From: an uncultured Pelagibacteraceae bacterium
GTDB lineage: Bacteria > Pseudomonadota > Alphaproteobacteria > Pelagibacterales > AG-422-B15
Direction of reading: 5' to 3'
DNA length: 64,000 nucleotides
Assembly (NCBI GenBank): GCA_902571005.1
Contig: CACGAG010000005.1
Span: 44,983-108,982 of the forward strand
The notes beneath the pieces are model-generated. The model was not told the DNA's origin and did no database searches. It worked only from the letters and a program-made list of their open reading frames with translations. Of this stretch, positions 46,228 through 54,729 are shown piece after piece. Positions within the stretch are counted from its first letter, which is position 1, and each line of letters begins with the position of its first letter. Both the position numbers and the translations under genes were made by a program.

Positions 46228-46967
46228 TTGCTTAATATCTTTCTAATTTCTTCTAAGTCATCCGGAGTATCAACTCCGAGAGGTAAAAAGTCAATTAAAC
46301 CAATTTTTATTTTCATATTGTTATCAAGTGCTCTTAATTGCTCTAGTTTTTCATTTTTTTCTCGATCAGTTTGAGACAAAGTGACAAATTTTTCTAGAGC
46401 ATCTCTCTTAAAAGAGTAAATACCTATGTGATGAAAAAGGTTCTTAGATTCATAATCTCCTTGTTTTCTTACAAAATCCTCTGCATAAGATTCAGTTTCA
46501 CTACCAGATAAATTACAGACTGCTTTTACAAATTGCTCTTTCTTTAGATCTTCCTCTCTTTCAAACTGGGTGACCAGTGTGCCTATTTCATTTTCTTCTG
46601 ATGATAATAAATTTAAAACTTTCTCTAAAGCCATCGAGTTAATTGTAGGCAAGTCGCCTTGCAAATTAATGATGTAATGAATCATTTTACCTGGATCAAT
46701 TACTTGAAGCGCTTCATGCATACGATCAGTACCTGTCTGATGATTTTCAGAAGTCATACATACATCACCCCCAAGACTTTCAATACACTTGGCGATTTCA
46801 TCACTGTCTGTAGCAACCACTACTCGACCCAAATCAGAAGCAATGGCTGACTCCCAAACATGTTCGATCATTGGTTTGCCAGCAATGTCGAGCAAAGGCT
46901 TACTTGGTAGCCTGCTCGCTTGTAATCTGACCGGGATGATTATCGCTGTGTTTTCTTGGCTTATCAT
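46224..46967 (-). CDS. kdsB: CMP-KDO synthetase
   Basis: A 247-residue cytidylyltransferase. The N-terminal PVRLQASRLPSKPLLDIAGKP binds CTP, and NLQGDLP carries the metal Asp. It activates KDO for lipopolysaccharide inner core, so the organism has LPS. The kdsB-pheA pair next to a divergent cycM gene is a frequent alphaproteobacterial order. Confidence 0.94.
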   Translation of the reverse strand: MISQENTAIIIPVRLQASRLPSKPLLDIAGKPMIEHVWESAIASDLGRVVVATDSDEIAKCIESLGGDVCMTSENHQTGTDRMHEALQVIDPGKMIHYIINLQGDLPTINSMALEKVLNLLSSEENEIGTLVTQFEREEDLKKEQFVKAVCNLSGSETESYAEDFVRKQGDYESKNLFHHIGIYSFKRDALEKFVTLSQTDREKNEKLEQLRALDNNMKIKIGLIDFLPLGVDTPDDLEEIRKILSK

Positions 46968-47055
46968 AAATAAATTATGCGACTAGAAGACGCATAAAAA
47001 CTTGATTAAATTCGGTTATTGTTTAAATAATTATCTAATTACGTCAATAGACATC

Positions 47056-47610
47056 ATGGATTCATTTGAAATTAATAAAATTGTAGCCTGTGTATTAGTT
47101 GTGGCCCTTGTATTTATCGGTTTAGCAAACTTCAGTGAGATTTTATATCATGTCGAAAAACCTGAGGTAGCAGCCTATCAAGTTGAGGGCGCTGAAGATA
47201 TAGCGGTATCTGCATCAGCAGCAATGGCAGACGACACTGCTACAGCGGAACCTGAAATACCAATTCAGACTCTGCTTGCATCAGCAGATATAGAAAAAGG
47301 TGCAAAGGTCTTTAAGAAATGTTCACAGTGTCATGTTGTAGAAAAAGGTGGGGCAAATAAAATTGGGCCAGCGCTCTGGGATATAGTAAATAAAGATATT
47401 GGTTCAAAAGAGGATTATAAATACTCAAATGCAATGGCGGCATACGGAGGTAACTGGACATACGAGCAACTTAATGGTTACCTTTTAAATCCAAAAAAAT
47501 ATATTGAAGGTACAAAAATGTCTTTTGTGGGTCTAAAAAAAGAAAAAGATAGAGCAAACGTCATACTTTATCTTAGAAGCTTCAGCGATAATCCTGCACC
47601 AATTGAATAA
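47056..47610 (+). CDS. Membrane-anchored cytochrome c (CycM type)
   Basis: A 184-residue class I cytochrome c. ATG 47056 (MDSFEINKI) matches the family start; the frame is open 18 codons further upstream. An uncleaved N-terminal helix (about 8-28) anchors it, followed by an Ala/Glu-rich linker, haem motif CSQCH (Cys89, Cys92, His93) and axial Met155 in GTKMSF. It carries electrons from complex III to cytochrome c oxidase in the periplasm. Confidence 0.92.
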   Translation: MDSFEINKIVACVLVVALVFIGLANFSEILYHVEKPEVAAYQVEGAEDIAVSASAAMADDTATAEPEIPIQTLLASADIEKGAKVFKKCSQCHVVEKGGANKIGPALWDIVNKDIGSKEDYKYSNAMAAYGGNWTYEQLNGYLLNPKKYIEGTKMSFVGLKKEKDRANVILYLRSFSDNPAPIE

Positions 47611-47635
47611 GTCCGAATAATCTGCAATATATTGA

Positions 47636-47665
47636 TTGACGTCAGTCGGCACTATTACCTATTCT
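47636..47665 (+). promoter_or_regulatory. Sigma70-type promoter close to the AmpG-like start
   Basis: TTGACG (47636-47641), an 18-base spacer and TATTCT (47660-47665). The -10 ends eight bases before the ATG at 47674, so the message would be leaderless or nearly so, in line with the absence of a ribosome site. Confidence 0.45.
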
Positions 47666-47673
47666 AATATTTA

Positions 47674-49005
47674 ATGACGAGAGAAAATGTAGGATTATCA
47701 ATTTATTTTGATAACAGAATGCTGCGCATCTTGCTGCTTGGAGCAATTAGTGGTTTTCCTTGGGTGATAATTGGAAGTGCTCTTTCACTTTGGCTTAAAG
47801 ATTATGAATTATCAAGAAGTACAATTGGATGGGCGGGTCTTATTTTTAGTGTATATGCAATTAACTTTATTTGGGCTCCAATTATTGACCGTGTAAAAAT
47901 TCCTTTCTTGACACAAAAAATTGGCCACAGGAAATCGTGGATCATTTCTTTACAAGCAATAATACTGGTATGTCTATTTATTTGGACAACTCTCAATCCT
48001 GTTACAAATTTAGAATTAATTATTTTACTTGGATTATTGATAGCTATTTCCTCGGCATCTCAAGATATAACAATTGATGCTTTAAGAATTGAGCAAATAG
48101 GTGAGAATGAGAAAGCATCAATGGCGGCTGGCGCATCAATAGCTGTGGTTGGTTGGTGGACGGGTTATAAAATAGGTGGAATGCTCACGCTTTTTGTTGC
48201 TGATTATTTTGAACAGCAAGGCTTAGCTAATTATTGGCAATTAACTTTTCTGTTCATTTGCTTAATCATTTTTCTTTTTAATATTGGACTTTTATTTATT
48301 CCAGAAGATCTATCGAATAAAAGGCAAATTGCTCAAAAAAGTGATCAAGATCGTTTAAAGTTAAATAAATTTTCAGCCTGGTTTGTAAGTACTATCGTAA
48401 GTCCACTAATTAGTTTCTTCAAAAAAAATGGGTTAAACATCAGTCTGTTGATTATCGGGTTCATATTTTTATTTAAAATTGGCGAAGCATTTTTGGGACG
48501 TATGTCCATAATATTTTACGACGAAATGGGATTTTCAAAATCTGATATTGCAATTTACTCAAAAGGACTTGGATGGATAACAACAATTGTATTTACATTA
48601 TTGGGTGGTTGGTTTTCCATAAAATCAGGTGTTGTTAGAGCGCTATTCATTTCAGGAATTGCAATGGCGATTACAAACATAATGTTTAGTGTAATGGCAT
48701 GGTCTGAGAAATCAGTTTTACTCTTTGCTGCCGCAGTATTACTTGATGATTTGGCTGCAGCTTTTGCAACTGTGGCTTTTGTTACCTTTATTTCGCTACT
48801 TGTTGACCGAACGTATACCGCAACTCAATATGCCCTTTTGGCATCGCTTGGAACAGCCGGAAGAACACTAATGGCATCATCTTCAGGATCATTAGTCGAC
48901 TGGTTGCAGGGAGATTGGGGTGTTTTCTTTATAATTACCGCTGTCATGGTAATTCCTTCATTGATTCTGCTTTGGTTTATTAGAAATAAATTTTCATTCA
49001 ATTAA
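47674..49005 (+). CDS. AmpG-like MFS permease (muropeptide importer family)
   Basis: A 443-residue, twelve-helix MFS protein. The early motif WLKDYELSRSTIGW, WAPIIDRVKIPFLTQKIGHR and ISSASQDITIDALRIE match the AmpG/PAT family, which imports anhydromuropeptides for peptidoglycan recycling. The next gene, converging, is an NlpC/P60 endopeptidase, which fits that role. No ampC/ampR genes are nearby. Confidence 0.85.
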   Translation: MTRENVGLSIYFDNRMLRILLLGAISGFPWVIIGSALSLWLKDYELSRSTIGWAGLIFSVYAINFIWAPIIDRVKIPFLTQKIGHRKSWIISLQAIILVCLFIWTTLNPVTNLELIILLGLLIAISSASQDITIDALRIEQIGENEKASMAAGASIAVVGWWTGYKIGGMLTLFVADYFEQQGLANYWQLTFLFICLIIFLFNIGLLFIPEDLSNKRQIAQKSDQDRLKLNKFSAWFVSTIVSPLISFFKKNGLNISLLIIGFIFLFKIGEAFLGRMSIIFYDEMGFSKSDIAIYSKGLGWITTIVFTLLGGWFSIKSGVVRALFISGIAMAITNIMFSVMAWSEKSVLLFAAAVLLDDLAAAFATVAFVTFISLLVDRTYTATQYALLASLGTAGRTLMASSSGSLVDWLQGDWGVFFIITAVMVIPSLILLWFIRNKFSFN

Positions 49006-49006
49006 T

Positions 49007-49837
49007 TCATAACCTTCCAAGCTTTTTAATCTTACCATTTGATTTTAATATTCTTTTCTTCGCTGTACTTAGTGGCTCAATCGCAGTTTTCATATGAAAA
49101 GCATTTGCATGAATGATATTCAAATTATCAATCATCATTGCAACATGCCCTTTCCAAAATACTAGATCCCCTGCTTTGAGATCTTTTTCATACTTAACTT
49201 CATTAGTAACAAATATCTCTTGCATATCTGTATCCCTTGGAAAAGGCCTATTATTAATCTGATGGAGATTTTGGATTAACCCTGAACAATCTATGCCCAT
49301 TGAGTCTCTTCCACCCCATAGATAAGGGGTATCTAAGTATTGTTTTGATAAATCTATATGATTCAATTTGCTACTTTTAACCTTTACAAGATCTAGACTT
49401 GGACACCAACCCAAATTTTTAATAAGCGAATATTTTCCCTTAATTTTAATTACCTCAACTAATGAGTTAAAACTCAAGTAACCTTTTGTGGCACTTTTTA
49501 TATCTGGTTTAGTGTAAATAACTGTTCTTAAGGAGATTACTTTTGAATTAGGTTTATAAGTTTTTCTCGTTAGATTAATAGAAGGAGTATATCCAACATA
49601 ATTATCTCTTCGAGACTGAATCCAAGACCACCCATTTTTAGTTTCAAAAACATCACATTCTTCACCATACAATAGTTGAGTACTTAATTTTGAACCTTTA
49701 TTTGAATAAAGTGGAGAAAATGTGCTCTTAACTGTAGCCAGCTTTGCCGTTACATATTTTTTTCTTTTTACAATAGCCTTGTATGCAGTTGATGCTAAAT
49801 CTCTTCTTATTGGAGTAATTCTTGTGTCAAATATCAC
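49007..49837 (-). CDS. NlpC/P60 endopeptidase with two SH3b domains
   Basis: A 276-residue protein from a GTG start. SH3b-like domains lie at about 30-90 and 95-150, then an NlpC/P60 domain with Cys184 in GIDCSGL, His231 in KGHVAMM and His243 in IHANAFH. The layout is that of YkfC-type gamma-D-glutamyl-diamino-acid endopeptidases, which trim recycled muropeptides. There is no signal peptide, so cytoplasmic action is likely, matching the AmpG-like importer next door. Confidence 0.9.
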   Translation of the reverse strand: MIFDTRITPIRRDLASTAYKAIVKRKKYVTAKLATVKSTFSPLYSNKGSKLSTQLLYGEECDVFETKNGWSWIQSRRDNYVGYTPSINLTRKTYKPNSKVISLRTVIYTKPDIKSATKGYLSFNSLVEVIKIKGKYSLIKNLGWCPSLDLVKVKSSKLNHIDLSKQYLDTPYLWGGRDSMGIDCSGLIQNLHQINNRPFPRDTDMQEIFVTNEVKYEKDLKAGDLVFWKGHVAMMIDNLNIIHANAFHMKTAIEPLSTAKKRILKSNGKIKKLGRL

Positions 49838-49846
49838 TTCTATTGA

Positions 49847-50167
49847 TTAAAGGGCAAGACCGAGATAGAGAAAAACAATTATTAAAATACCAATACCACC
49901 AAAGATCATGGTCGCCCTAATCGTGACATCTAACTCCCTAGCTGCAAATAGGTGATAGATTAATGAGCCGATTAGAGGAATGAACATGACGATAAATGTC
50001 CAAATTACTTTTCCAGTCGTGCCTCTATATTTTGAAAGAAATAAATCAAATAATGCAGTAGACGTCCATGTCGCATATAAAAATATGGGAAGATAGTAGC
50101 CATAAAAGTTAAAAAATAATGATAAAAACGGTACATCATTTAATGGAAAAAAAGTAACACCTGGCAT
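49847..50167 (-). CDS. PLDc_N-like small membrane protein
   Basis: A 106-residue protein with three membrane helices. The block GKVIWTFIVMFIPLIGSLIYHLFAAREL resembles the phospholipase D N-terminal membrane domain (PLDc_N), often found alone. AAAGGAGA gives a strong ribosome site. Function unknown. It lies between the cupredoxin-helix lipoprotein and the NlpC/P60 gene on the same strand. Confidence 0.6.
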   Translation of the reverse strand: MPGVTFFPLNDVPFLSLFFNFYGYYLPIFLYATWTSTALFDLFLSKYRGTTGKVIWTFIVMFIPLIGSLIYHLFAARELDVTIRATMIFGGIGILIIVFLYLGLAL

Positions 50168-50204
50168 CTAATATCTCCTTTAAATAGGTTAAACAATTAA
50201 ACTA

Positions 50205-51863
50205 TTAGTTCAAATAGTTTCTTGCTTCTTCTGGTAATTCAATATCATTCAGCACATCTTCGAATTGTTGAAAAACCTCAACAGCTGGCTTTACAGACTT
50301 TCTGATCATATAGGTAGGTAAATTTTTCTTATCATATCCTTGATTTAATAACTTTTCCATAATTGGCATATTTGGTTGATTATCAGGTTTAGGGAAAGAT
50401 CTCCAGTCACCTTGTTGATATCCACCATCACTCGCATGAATAATTCTTGCAAGCGATGACCACATGCCTGATAGATCTGAACTTAATGGAATGTACCCTG
50501 CATCACAATTATTTAAAGACTGTAAACCTGGCGGTATAGATGTATTAAAATAGTTTCCTTTAAAGCAGTTACCAAGATTGGATACGCCACTAATTGCCAT
50601 GTCTGCCCTGTTAGATGATAAAATAAGATTATCTTCAACTCTGTTTCCATGGGCTGGCCAATAATTCACATCAGCTGCCGCAGTAAGAATGACGCCATAT
50701 AAATCATGGTTAGCAATTACATTATTTTTGATTATGTTATTATTGCCACCAGCAATGATAACGCCGTTGCCAAAAGATAAGTAAGTTGATTTTGTAGCAG
50801 GGGCATCATTGTTGTTATTATTTTCAATTAAATTCCCAATAATAAATGTCTCTCTTTCAGGAGGTAGTAATTCAGAATCTAATGTATTTGGAGCTAGGCC
50901 CCCTTTATTATTTCTAAATACTGAACTAATAATGTAGAGAGAACCTCCAGAATTAGTTCCGGAGTAACCAAGTCCGTTATTTTCTGATATAACATTATTC
51001 ACAATTGCATCGCAAGGATAGCATTGTCCAATATAAAAACCAGCATCAGGAGATCCTGACGCATATGAATGCTCTAATACTCCATCAACAGCATCAAATG
51101 CATAAACACCATAGTCACCATTGTTATAAGCTGTTAAATAAGAACCCCGATATCCCTTAACTGTTGCCCAATAAAAACCATTAAGCAATGCATTGCGCGC
51201 AGTAATGTTTTCTATCACAACACCATCGACACCTGCAACAAGAACACCATTACCTCTTTCAAATTCACCATCAATAATTGTATTATTTCTATCCCAGCCA
51301 CGAATTATTATTGAAGGAACATTGACAACAACTTCTTCATAGTAAATTCCGGGTTTAATAAGAACCAAGTCCCCAGGATTTGATGCATTAACCGCATCTT
51401 GAATTGTCTCATAATCATCTGGTACATTTCTCACTGATCCAGAGAAAGATGTAACTACGTCCATTTTTGAAAAGTTTGTATAATCTTCATAATTTATATC
51501 GCCAACAACAACAGACCCAACCATCCCCCACTCACCATCAGGTGATGCATGAAAAGAGCAAAGATATTTATATAATCCCTCAGCTTCATAAGTAATATCT
51601 AAGTAATCACCTTTAGGTATCTCTTCGTATGAGCCCCAAGTTTCGTCAACGGCAATTACATTATGTGGATTATTACCCCAGTTATTGAATCTAACCTTCC
51701 CTCCTTCATTTATTCTTACGACTGGTGGAGAGTATGAGTTATCAATTACCCGCACTCCAGTAAATGCTGCTGATTGATTTGGATCATTATCGCAAGAGGT
51801 AAAAAAAATCAGAGATGATAAGAAGAAGATTATGACAATAAAAATTTTTTTTTCAGCTATCAT
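50205..51863 (-). CDS. Lipoprotein with cupredoxin domain fused to parallel beta-helix
   Basis: A 552-residue envelope protein. A lipobox (FFTSC) places the lipidated Cys at 24. Residues about 36-121 form a plastocyanin-like domain with all type 1 copper ligands: His67 in NPHNV, Cys102, His105 and Met114. From about 145 a right-handed parallel beta-helix of NosD/PbH1 repeats follows (IQDAVNASNPGDLVLIKPGI, then many N-rich turns such as NNNIIKNNVIANHDLYGV). It may bind copper and polysaccharide on the cell surface; no catalytic site is identified. Confidence 0.82.
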   Translation of the reverse strand: MIAEKKIFIVIIFFLSSLIFFTSCDNDPNQSAAFTGVRVIDNSYSPPVVRINEGGKVRFNNWGNNPHNVIAVDETWGSYEEIPKGDYLDITYEAEGLYKYLCSFHASPDGEWGMVGSVVVGDINYEDYTNFSKMDVVTSFSGSVRNVPDDYETIQDAVNASNPGDLVLIKPGIYYEEVVVNVPSIIIRGWDRNNTIIDGEFERGNGVLVAGVDGVVIENITARNALLNGFYWATVKGYRGSYLTAYNNGDYGVYAFDAVDGVLEHSYASGSPDAGFYIGQCYPCDAIVNNVISENNGLGYSGTNSGGSLYIISSVFRNNKGGLAPNTLDSELLPPERETFIIGNLIENNNNNDAPATKSTYLSFGNGVIIAGGNNNIIKNNVIANHDLYGVILTAAADVNYWPAHGNRVEDNLILSSNRADMAISGVSNLGNCFKGNYFNTSIPPGLQSLNNCDAGYIPLSSDLSGMWSSLARIIHASDGGYQQGDWRSFPKPDNQPNMPIMEKLLNQGYDKKNLPTYMIRKSVKPAVEVFQQFEDVLNDIELPEEARNYLN

Positions 51864-51865
51864 TT

Positions 51866-52084
51866 TTAAAAACCAACTAACAATCTTCTTGCAAGTCCAA
51901 TGATAGGTGCAAGAAAACCTAAATTACCTCTAGTAAGCATAAAGACTACAGCGATTATAATTACGGCAAAGATAATAATCTTTATGACACGGGATAATTT
52001 GCCAGGCTCAGTGTTAACTAAGGCCCTGATTATAAAGTATAGAGTAGCTGCCCCGAGAACAAAAAAAACTAAAATTTTAATCAT
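51866..52084 (-). CDS. Two-helix membrane protein resembling the N-terminus of a DnaJ-domain family
   Basis: A 72-residue protein with two hydrophobic helices (1-21 and 35-55) joined by NTEPGKLSRVIK. The pattern of helix, T(E/D)P..L.R, helix, short Gly/Pro turn matches the N-terminal anchor of alphaproteobacterial membrane DnaJ proteins, but the J domain is absent: the stop comes two bases before the next gene. It may be a reduced form or an unrelated small membrane protein. Confidence 0.5.
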   Translation of the reverse strand: MIKILVFFVLGAATLYFIIRALVNTEPGKLSRVIKIIIFAVIIIAVVFMLTRGNLGFLAPIIGLARRLLVGF

Positions 52085-52135
52085 GACAAATTTTCCAATA
52101 AAACATTAATTTGACTGGGAAAATAAATCAACTGG

Positions 52136-52711
52136 TTAAAGATTATTCTCTAGCTCATATTTCTCTATTGCTTTGGCTAACTCGATTTTTTCTGAACAAT
52201 TGAAGATACAGATATCTGTTAATATCGCTAGGTTTTCAAGGGCCATTTCGTATCGATCTGTTTGTAAATAAAGCTCACCTTGATAGGCTAATATATCGTC
52301 ATGTCGAGGTTCAATTTCTAAACCTGTATTATAATATAGTTCTGCGTCATCAAATTTGCCCAGTTTGCGACTTGCAAAGCCAATTAAATTCCAACCGTTT
52401 GCATTTTGAGGATTTTCGTAGACATAAATTTCAAGGTCTTTGAGCGCACCTTGATAATTCTCATTCTTTTCGATTTCAAACAGAATTCGTTTTAACTCCT
52501 TATCATAGCCAGTACTTCCCGAATAACTTCCTCCGCCACTATCAGAACTACCTCCTGAGCTGCCGCCAGAACTACCTCCTGAGCTGCCGCCAGAACTACC
52601 TCCTGAGCTACCTCCTGAGCTACCTCCTGAGCTGCCGCCACCGTCATTCTTGGCTAAAGCAGAAAAAGCCAAGCTAATACTAATAAGAATGATAAAGATT
52701 AAATTTTTCAT
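52136..52711 (-). CDS. Secreted TPR protein with (GGSS)n linker
   Basis: ATG 52711 (MKNLIFIILISISLAFSALA) is chosen because it begins a signal peptide and follows AGGAAA. The mature 191-residue protein starts with a Gly/Ser tract (about residues 23-60), then a segment YDKELKRILFEIEKNENYQG and tetratricopeptide repeats (about 80-180, NANGWNLIGFASRKLGKFDD). It is probably a periplasmic protein-protein interaction module. It is divergent from the sterol-desaturase gene. Confidence 0.8.
   Translation of the reverse strand: MKNLIFIILISISLAFSALAKNDGGGSSGGSSGGSSGGSSGGSSGGSSGGSSGGSSDSGGGSYSGSTGYDKELKRILFEIEKNENYQGALKDLEIYVYENPQNANGWNLIGFASRKLGKFDDAELYYNTGLEIEPRHDDILAYQGELYLQTDRYEMALENLAILTDICIFNCSEKIELAKAIEKYELENNL
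52544..52639 (-). repeat. In-frame 12/24-bp tandem repeat coding (GGSS)n
   Basis: On the coding strand a 12-base unit GGTAGCTCAGGA and a 24-base variant made of GGTAGTTCTGGC plus GGCAGCTCAGGA repeat with near identity over about 96 bases. The GC content is far above the neighbourhood. The unit length is a multiple of three, so slippage changes linker length without breaking the frame. Confidence 0.9.
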
Positions 52712-52755
52712 ATTTTCCTGAAATAATTCTAATGTTATACATTTCAATAGAAAAA

Positions 52756-53580
52756 ATGACTGAATTCGACATATACGCATATGGGGTACCAATTGTTCTA
52801 TTGCTCATTACAGCAGAGGTAATTTACTCAACTGTAAATGGATTAGGTTTGTACAAATTTAGAGATACCCTTGCGGGCCTAGGATTGTTAATTGGAAATT
52901 TTATGATTGGGCTTCTAACAAAAAGCTCAATTTTTTTTCTATACATTTATCTTTACCAATTCAAATTTATTACAGTGAATGAACTGCTTCCAACATGGGC
53001 TGTTTGGATGGTAACTTTTGTAATGATTGACTTTGTGTACTACTGGTATCATCGCTTTTCGCATAGAGTTCGTTTCATGTGGGCAGTTCACATGAACCAT
53101 CATTCTAGTGAGGAAATGAACTTTACTGTTTCATTAAGGCAAGCTTGGTTTGGGCCGATAACAAAAGTACCATTTTTCATTGTAATGCCATTAATAGGAT
53201 TTGATCCGATTATTACTGCTGTAGCAGGAGTTGCGTCTACACTTTGGGGCGTTATTGGGCACACGCAATGGATAAGACGACTGGGTGTTTTAGAATATTT
53301 TTTAGTTACACCATCATCACACAGAGTTCACCATGGCAGTAATGAATGCTACATTGATAAGAATTACGGTAACTTACTAATCGTATGGGATAGACTTTTT
53401 GGCACTTTTGCAGAAGAAATTGAGCCTGTGAAATTTGGAATTAGAGAAAATGTTAAAACATTTAATCCTATCAAAATAACTTTTATGTTTTGGCAACAAA
53501 TGATTTCGGATTTTAAAAATTCGAAAAACCAAAAGGAAAGGTTCCTCTCATTCTTTGGTAAGCCTGAGTGGAAGCCATGA
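52756..53580 (+). CDS. Sterol desaturase / fatty acid hydroxylase family protein
   Basis: A 274-residue di-iron membrane enzyme (ATG 52732 would add eight residues). Histidine clusters HRFSH, HMNHH and HRVHH, plus GHTQW, form the di-iron site of the superfamily, set between four or five membrane helices. It may hydroxylate or desaturate lipids, carotenoids or sterol-like molecules; the substrate is open. It is divergent from the TPR gene with 44 bases between start codons. Confidence 0.88.
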   Translation: MTEFDIYAYGVPIVLLLITAEVIYSTVNGLGLYKFRDTLAGLGLLIGNFMIGLLTKSSIFFLYIYLYQFKFITVNELLPTWAVWMVTFVMIDFVYYWYHRFSHRVRFMWAVHMNHHSSEEMNFTVSLRQAWFGPITKVPFFIVMPLIGFDPIITAVAGVASTLWGVIGHTQWIRRLGVLEYFLVTPSSHRVHHGSNECYIDKNYGNLLIVWDRLFGTFAEEIEPVKFGIRENVKTFNPIKITFMFWQQMISDFKNSKNQKERFLSFFGKPEWKP

Positions 53581-53808
53581 TTATCTTGGATTATTCTGTA
53601 TAAATTCAATAAATTTCTCAAGTTCGGGTATTTTATCGTCTTCAATGTCTTTATATGACATTCCAAAATGATTTTTTATTTCAAGTGCAATATGAGCATA
53701 AGGATTTCGACCTTTTGGGTGTGAAGGATGGTCGGGTAACCTACCTATAAGTTCATCACCAGTTTTCTGGATTAATTTCCAAATTTTTTTTTTATTATCT
53801 TCATTCAT
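53581..53808 (-). CDS. Conserved-looking 75-residue hypothetical protein
   Basis: A small soluble protein, charged and helical. It has a central GRLPDHPSHPKGRNPYAHIA followed by a C-terminal acidic helix pair (YKDIEDDKIPELEKFIEFIQ). No family or function is recognised. It starts with ATG and runs converging to the sterol-desaturase gene without a gap, which supports its being real. Confidence 0.65.
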   Translation of the reverse strand: MNEDNKKKIWKLIQKTGDELIGRLPDHPSHPKGRNPYAHIALEIKNHFGMSYKDIEDDKIPELEKFIEFIQNNPR

Positions 53809-53952
53809 ATGTAGCTGAAATATAAAAATAAATAAAAACAGTTAGTTAATATTTATTATTCTAATATATGCCGCCAATCTGGCAAATAATTATTATTAAT
53901 AATTATCCATACTATTTAATAATAGTTTCTGAAATTACTATTGAGGTGTTTT

Positions 53953-54330
53953 ATGAAAACCGAAAAAATTTTTGAGCAAGTTGTAAAACAAATTAAAGTT
54001 TTTGAAAGTGCTGGTGACAGAAAAGTCTTTAGCCGATTAAGTCATTTTCGCCGATCTGTTTATGGTATCAGAATATGCTATGAAATAATGAGACTATATT
54101 TTGACTCAAATGTTAATAAAATTGAGTGCACTAAAGAATATCTAACAAAAAACATGTCAGACCTTGCTTCGAGAGCTACTATAATTAATTTCATTAACGA
54201 TGAAATAAGTAAAGGATCACTTGTTACTCAAGTTAGCTCAAAAGATAAGAGGGTTAAGATAATCCAGCCAGCAAGTGAATTAATTGATGAATTCACAATG
54301 TGGCTAGATATGATAGATAAAGCAGCTTAA
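53953..54330 (+). CDS. MarR-like winged-helix protein
   Basis: A 125-residue protein; ATG 53953 follows GAGGT five bases upstream. Residues about 50-110 look like a winged helix: RATIINFINDEISKGSLVTQ for the recognition region and the wing SSKDKRVKIIQPA, similar to the DxRxxR wing of MarR proteins. It is probably a small DNA-binding regulator, target unknown. It converges with the cold-shock gene directly at its stop. Confidence 0.65.
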   Translation: MKTEKIFEQVVKQIKVFESAGDRKVFSRLSHFRRSVYGIRICYEIMRLYFDSNVNKIECTKEYLTKNMSDLASRATIINFINDEISKGSLVTQVSSKDKRVKIIQPASELIDEFTMWLDMIDKAA

Positions 54331-54537
54331 TTATTCTGCTGCTTGTAGATTTACTGCTGAGACTTTTCCATCTTTTTCCTCAGCGTCATATGATAGTTTT
54401 TGGCCTTCATCCAATTTTTTCATACCCGCAGCCTGAACAGCTGTGATGTGAACAAATATATCTTTATCACCTTCTTCAGGAGCAATAAATCCATATCCTT
54501 TTTTTGGGTTAAACCATTTAACAGTACCAGTAGCCAT
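54331..54537 (-). CDS. Cold-shock protein, CspA family
   Basis: A 68-residue CSD protein. The RNP1 motif KGYGFIAPE and RNP2 DIFVHI bind single-stranded nucleic acid; [11 protein letters not shown] begins the fold. It acts as an RNA chaperone. The ribosome site AAGGAA lies inside a 12-bp hairpin in the leader (54546-54593), suggesting control of translation. Confidence 0.95.
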   Translation of the reverse strand: MATGTVKWFNPKKGYGFIAPEEGDKDIFVHITAVQAAGMKKLDEGQKLSYDAEEKDGKVSAVNLQAAE

Positions 54538-54545
54538 AGTTGTTA

Positions 54546-54593
54546 TTCCTTTTTTATTTAATTTAGACTTCGTATTACTCCATAAAAAAGGAA
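54546..54593 (-). promoter_or_regulatory. Leader hairpin covering the csp ribosome site
   Basis: On the csp message UUCCUUUUUUAU (from 54593 to 54582) is perfectly complementary to AUAAAAAAGGAA (from 54557 to 54546) across a 24-base loop. The second arm contains the Shine-Dalgarno sequence, nine bases before the AUG. Ten of twelve pairs join a pyrimidine tract with a purine tract. A thermosensor or autoregulatory switch is inferred. Confidence 0.5.
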
Positions 54594-54729
54594 CAAAAAC
54601 GTAATCTTTAGACGGATCTTATAACTATATATAGACTAAAAGTAAATTGTTTTAATGATAATAATTGAATTAACTTTAAGTTTAAATTTGTAAAATACTC
54701 GTATTTAAATAGAAGGTATTACTGATTTT

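Noticed and set aside
52544..52639. CRISPR-like repeat array
   Set aside because: The units are contiguous without spacers and encode an in-frame Gly/Ser tract of a protein.
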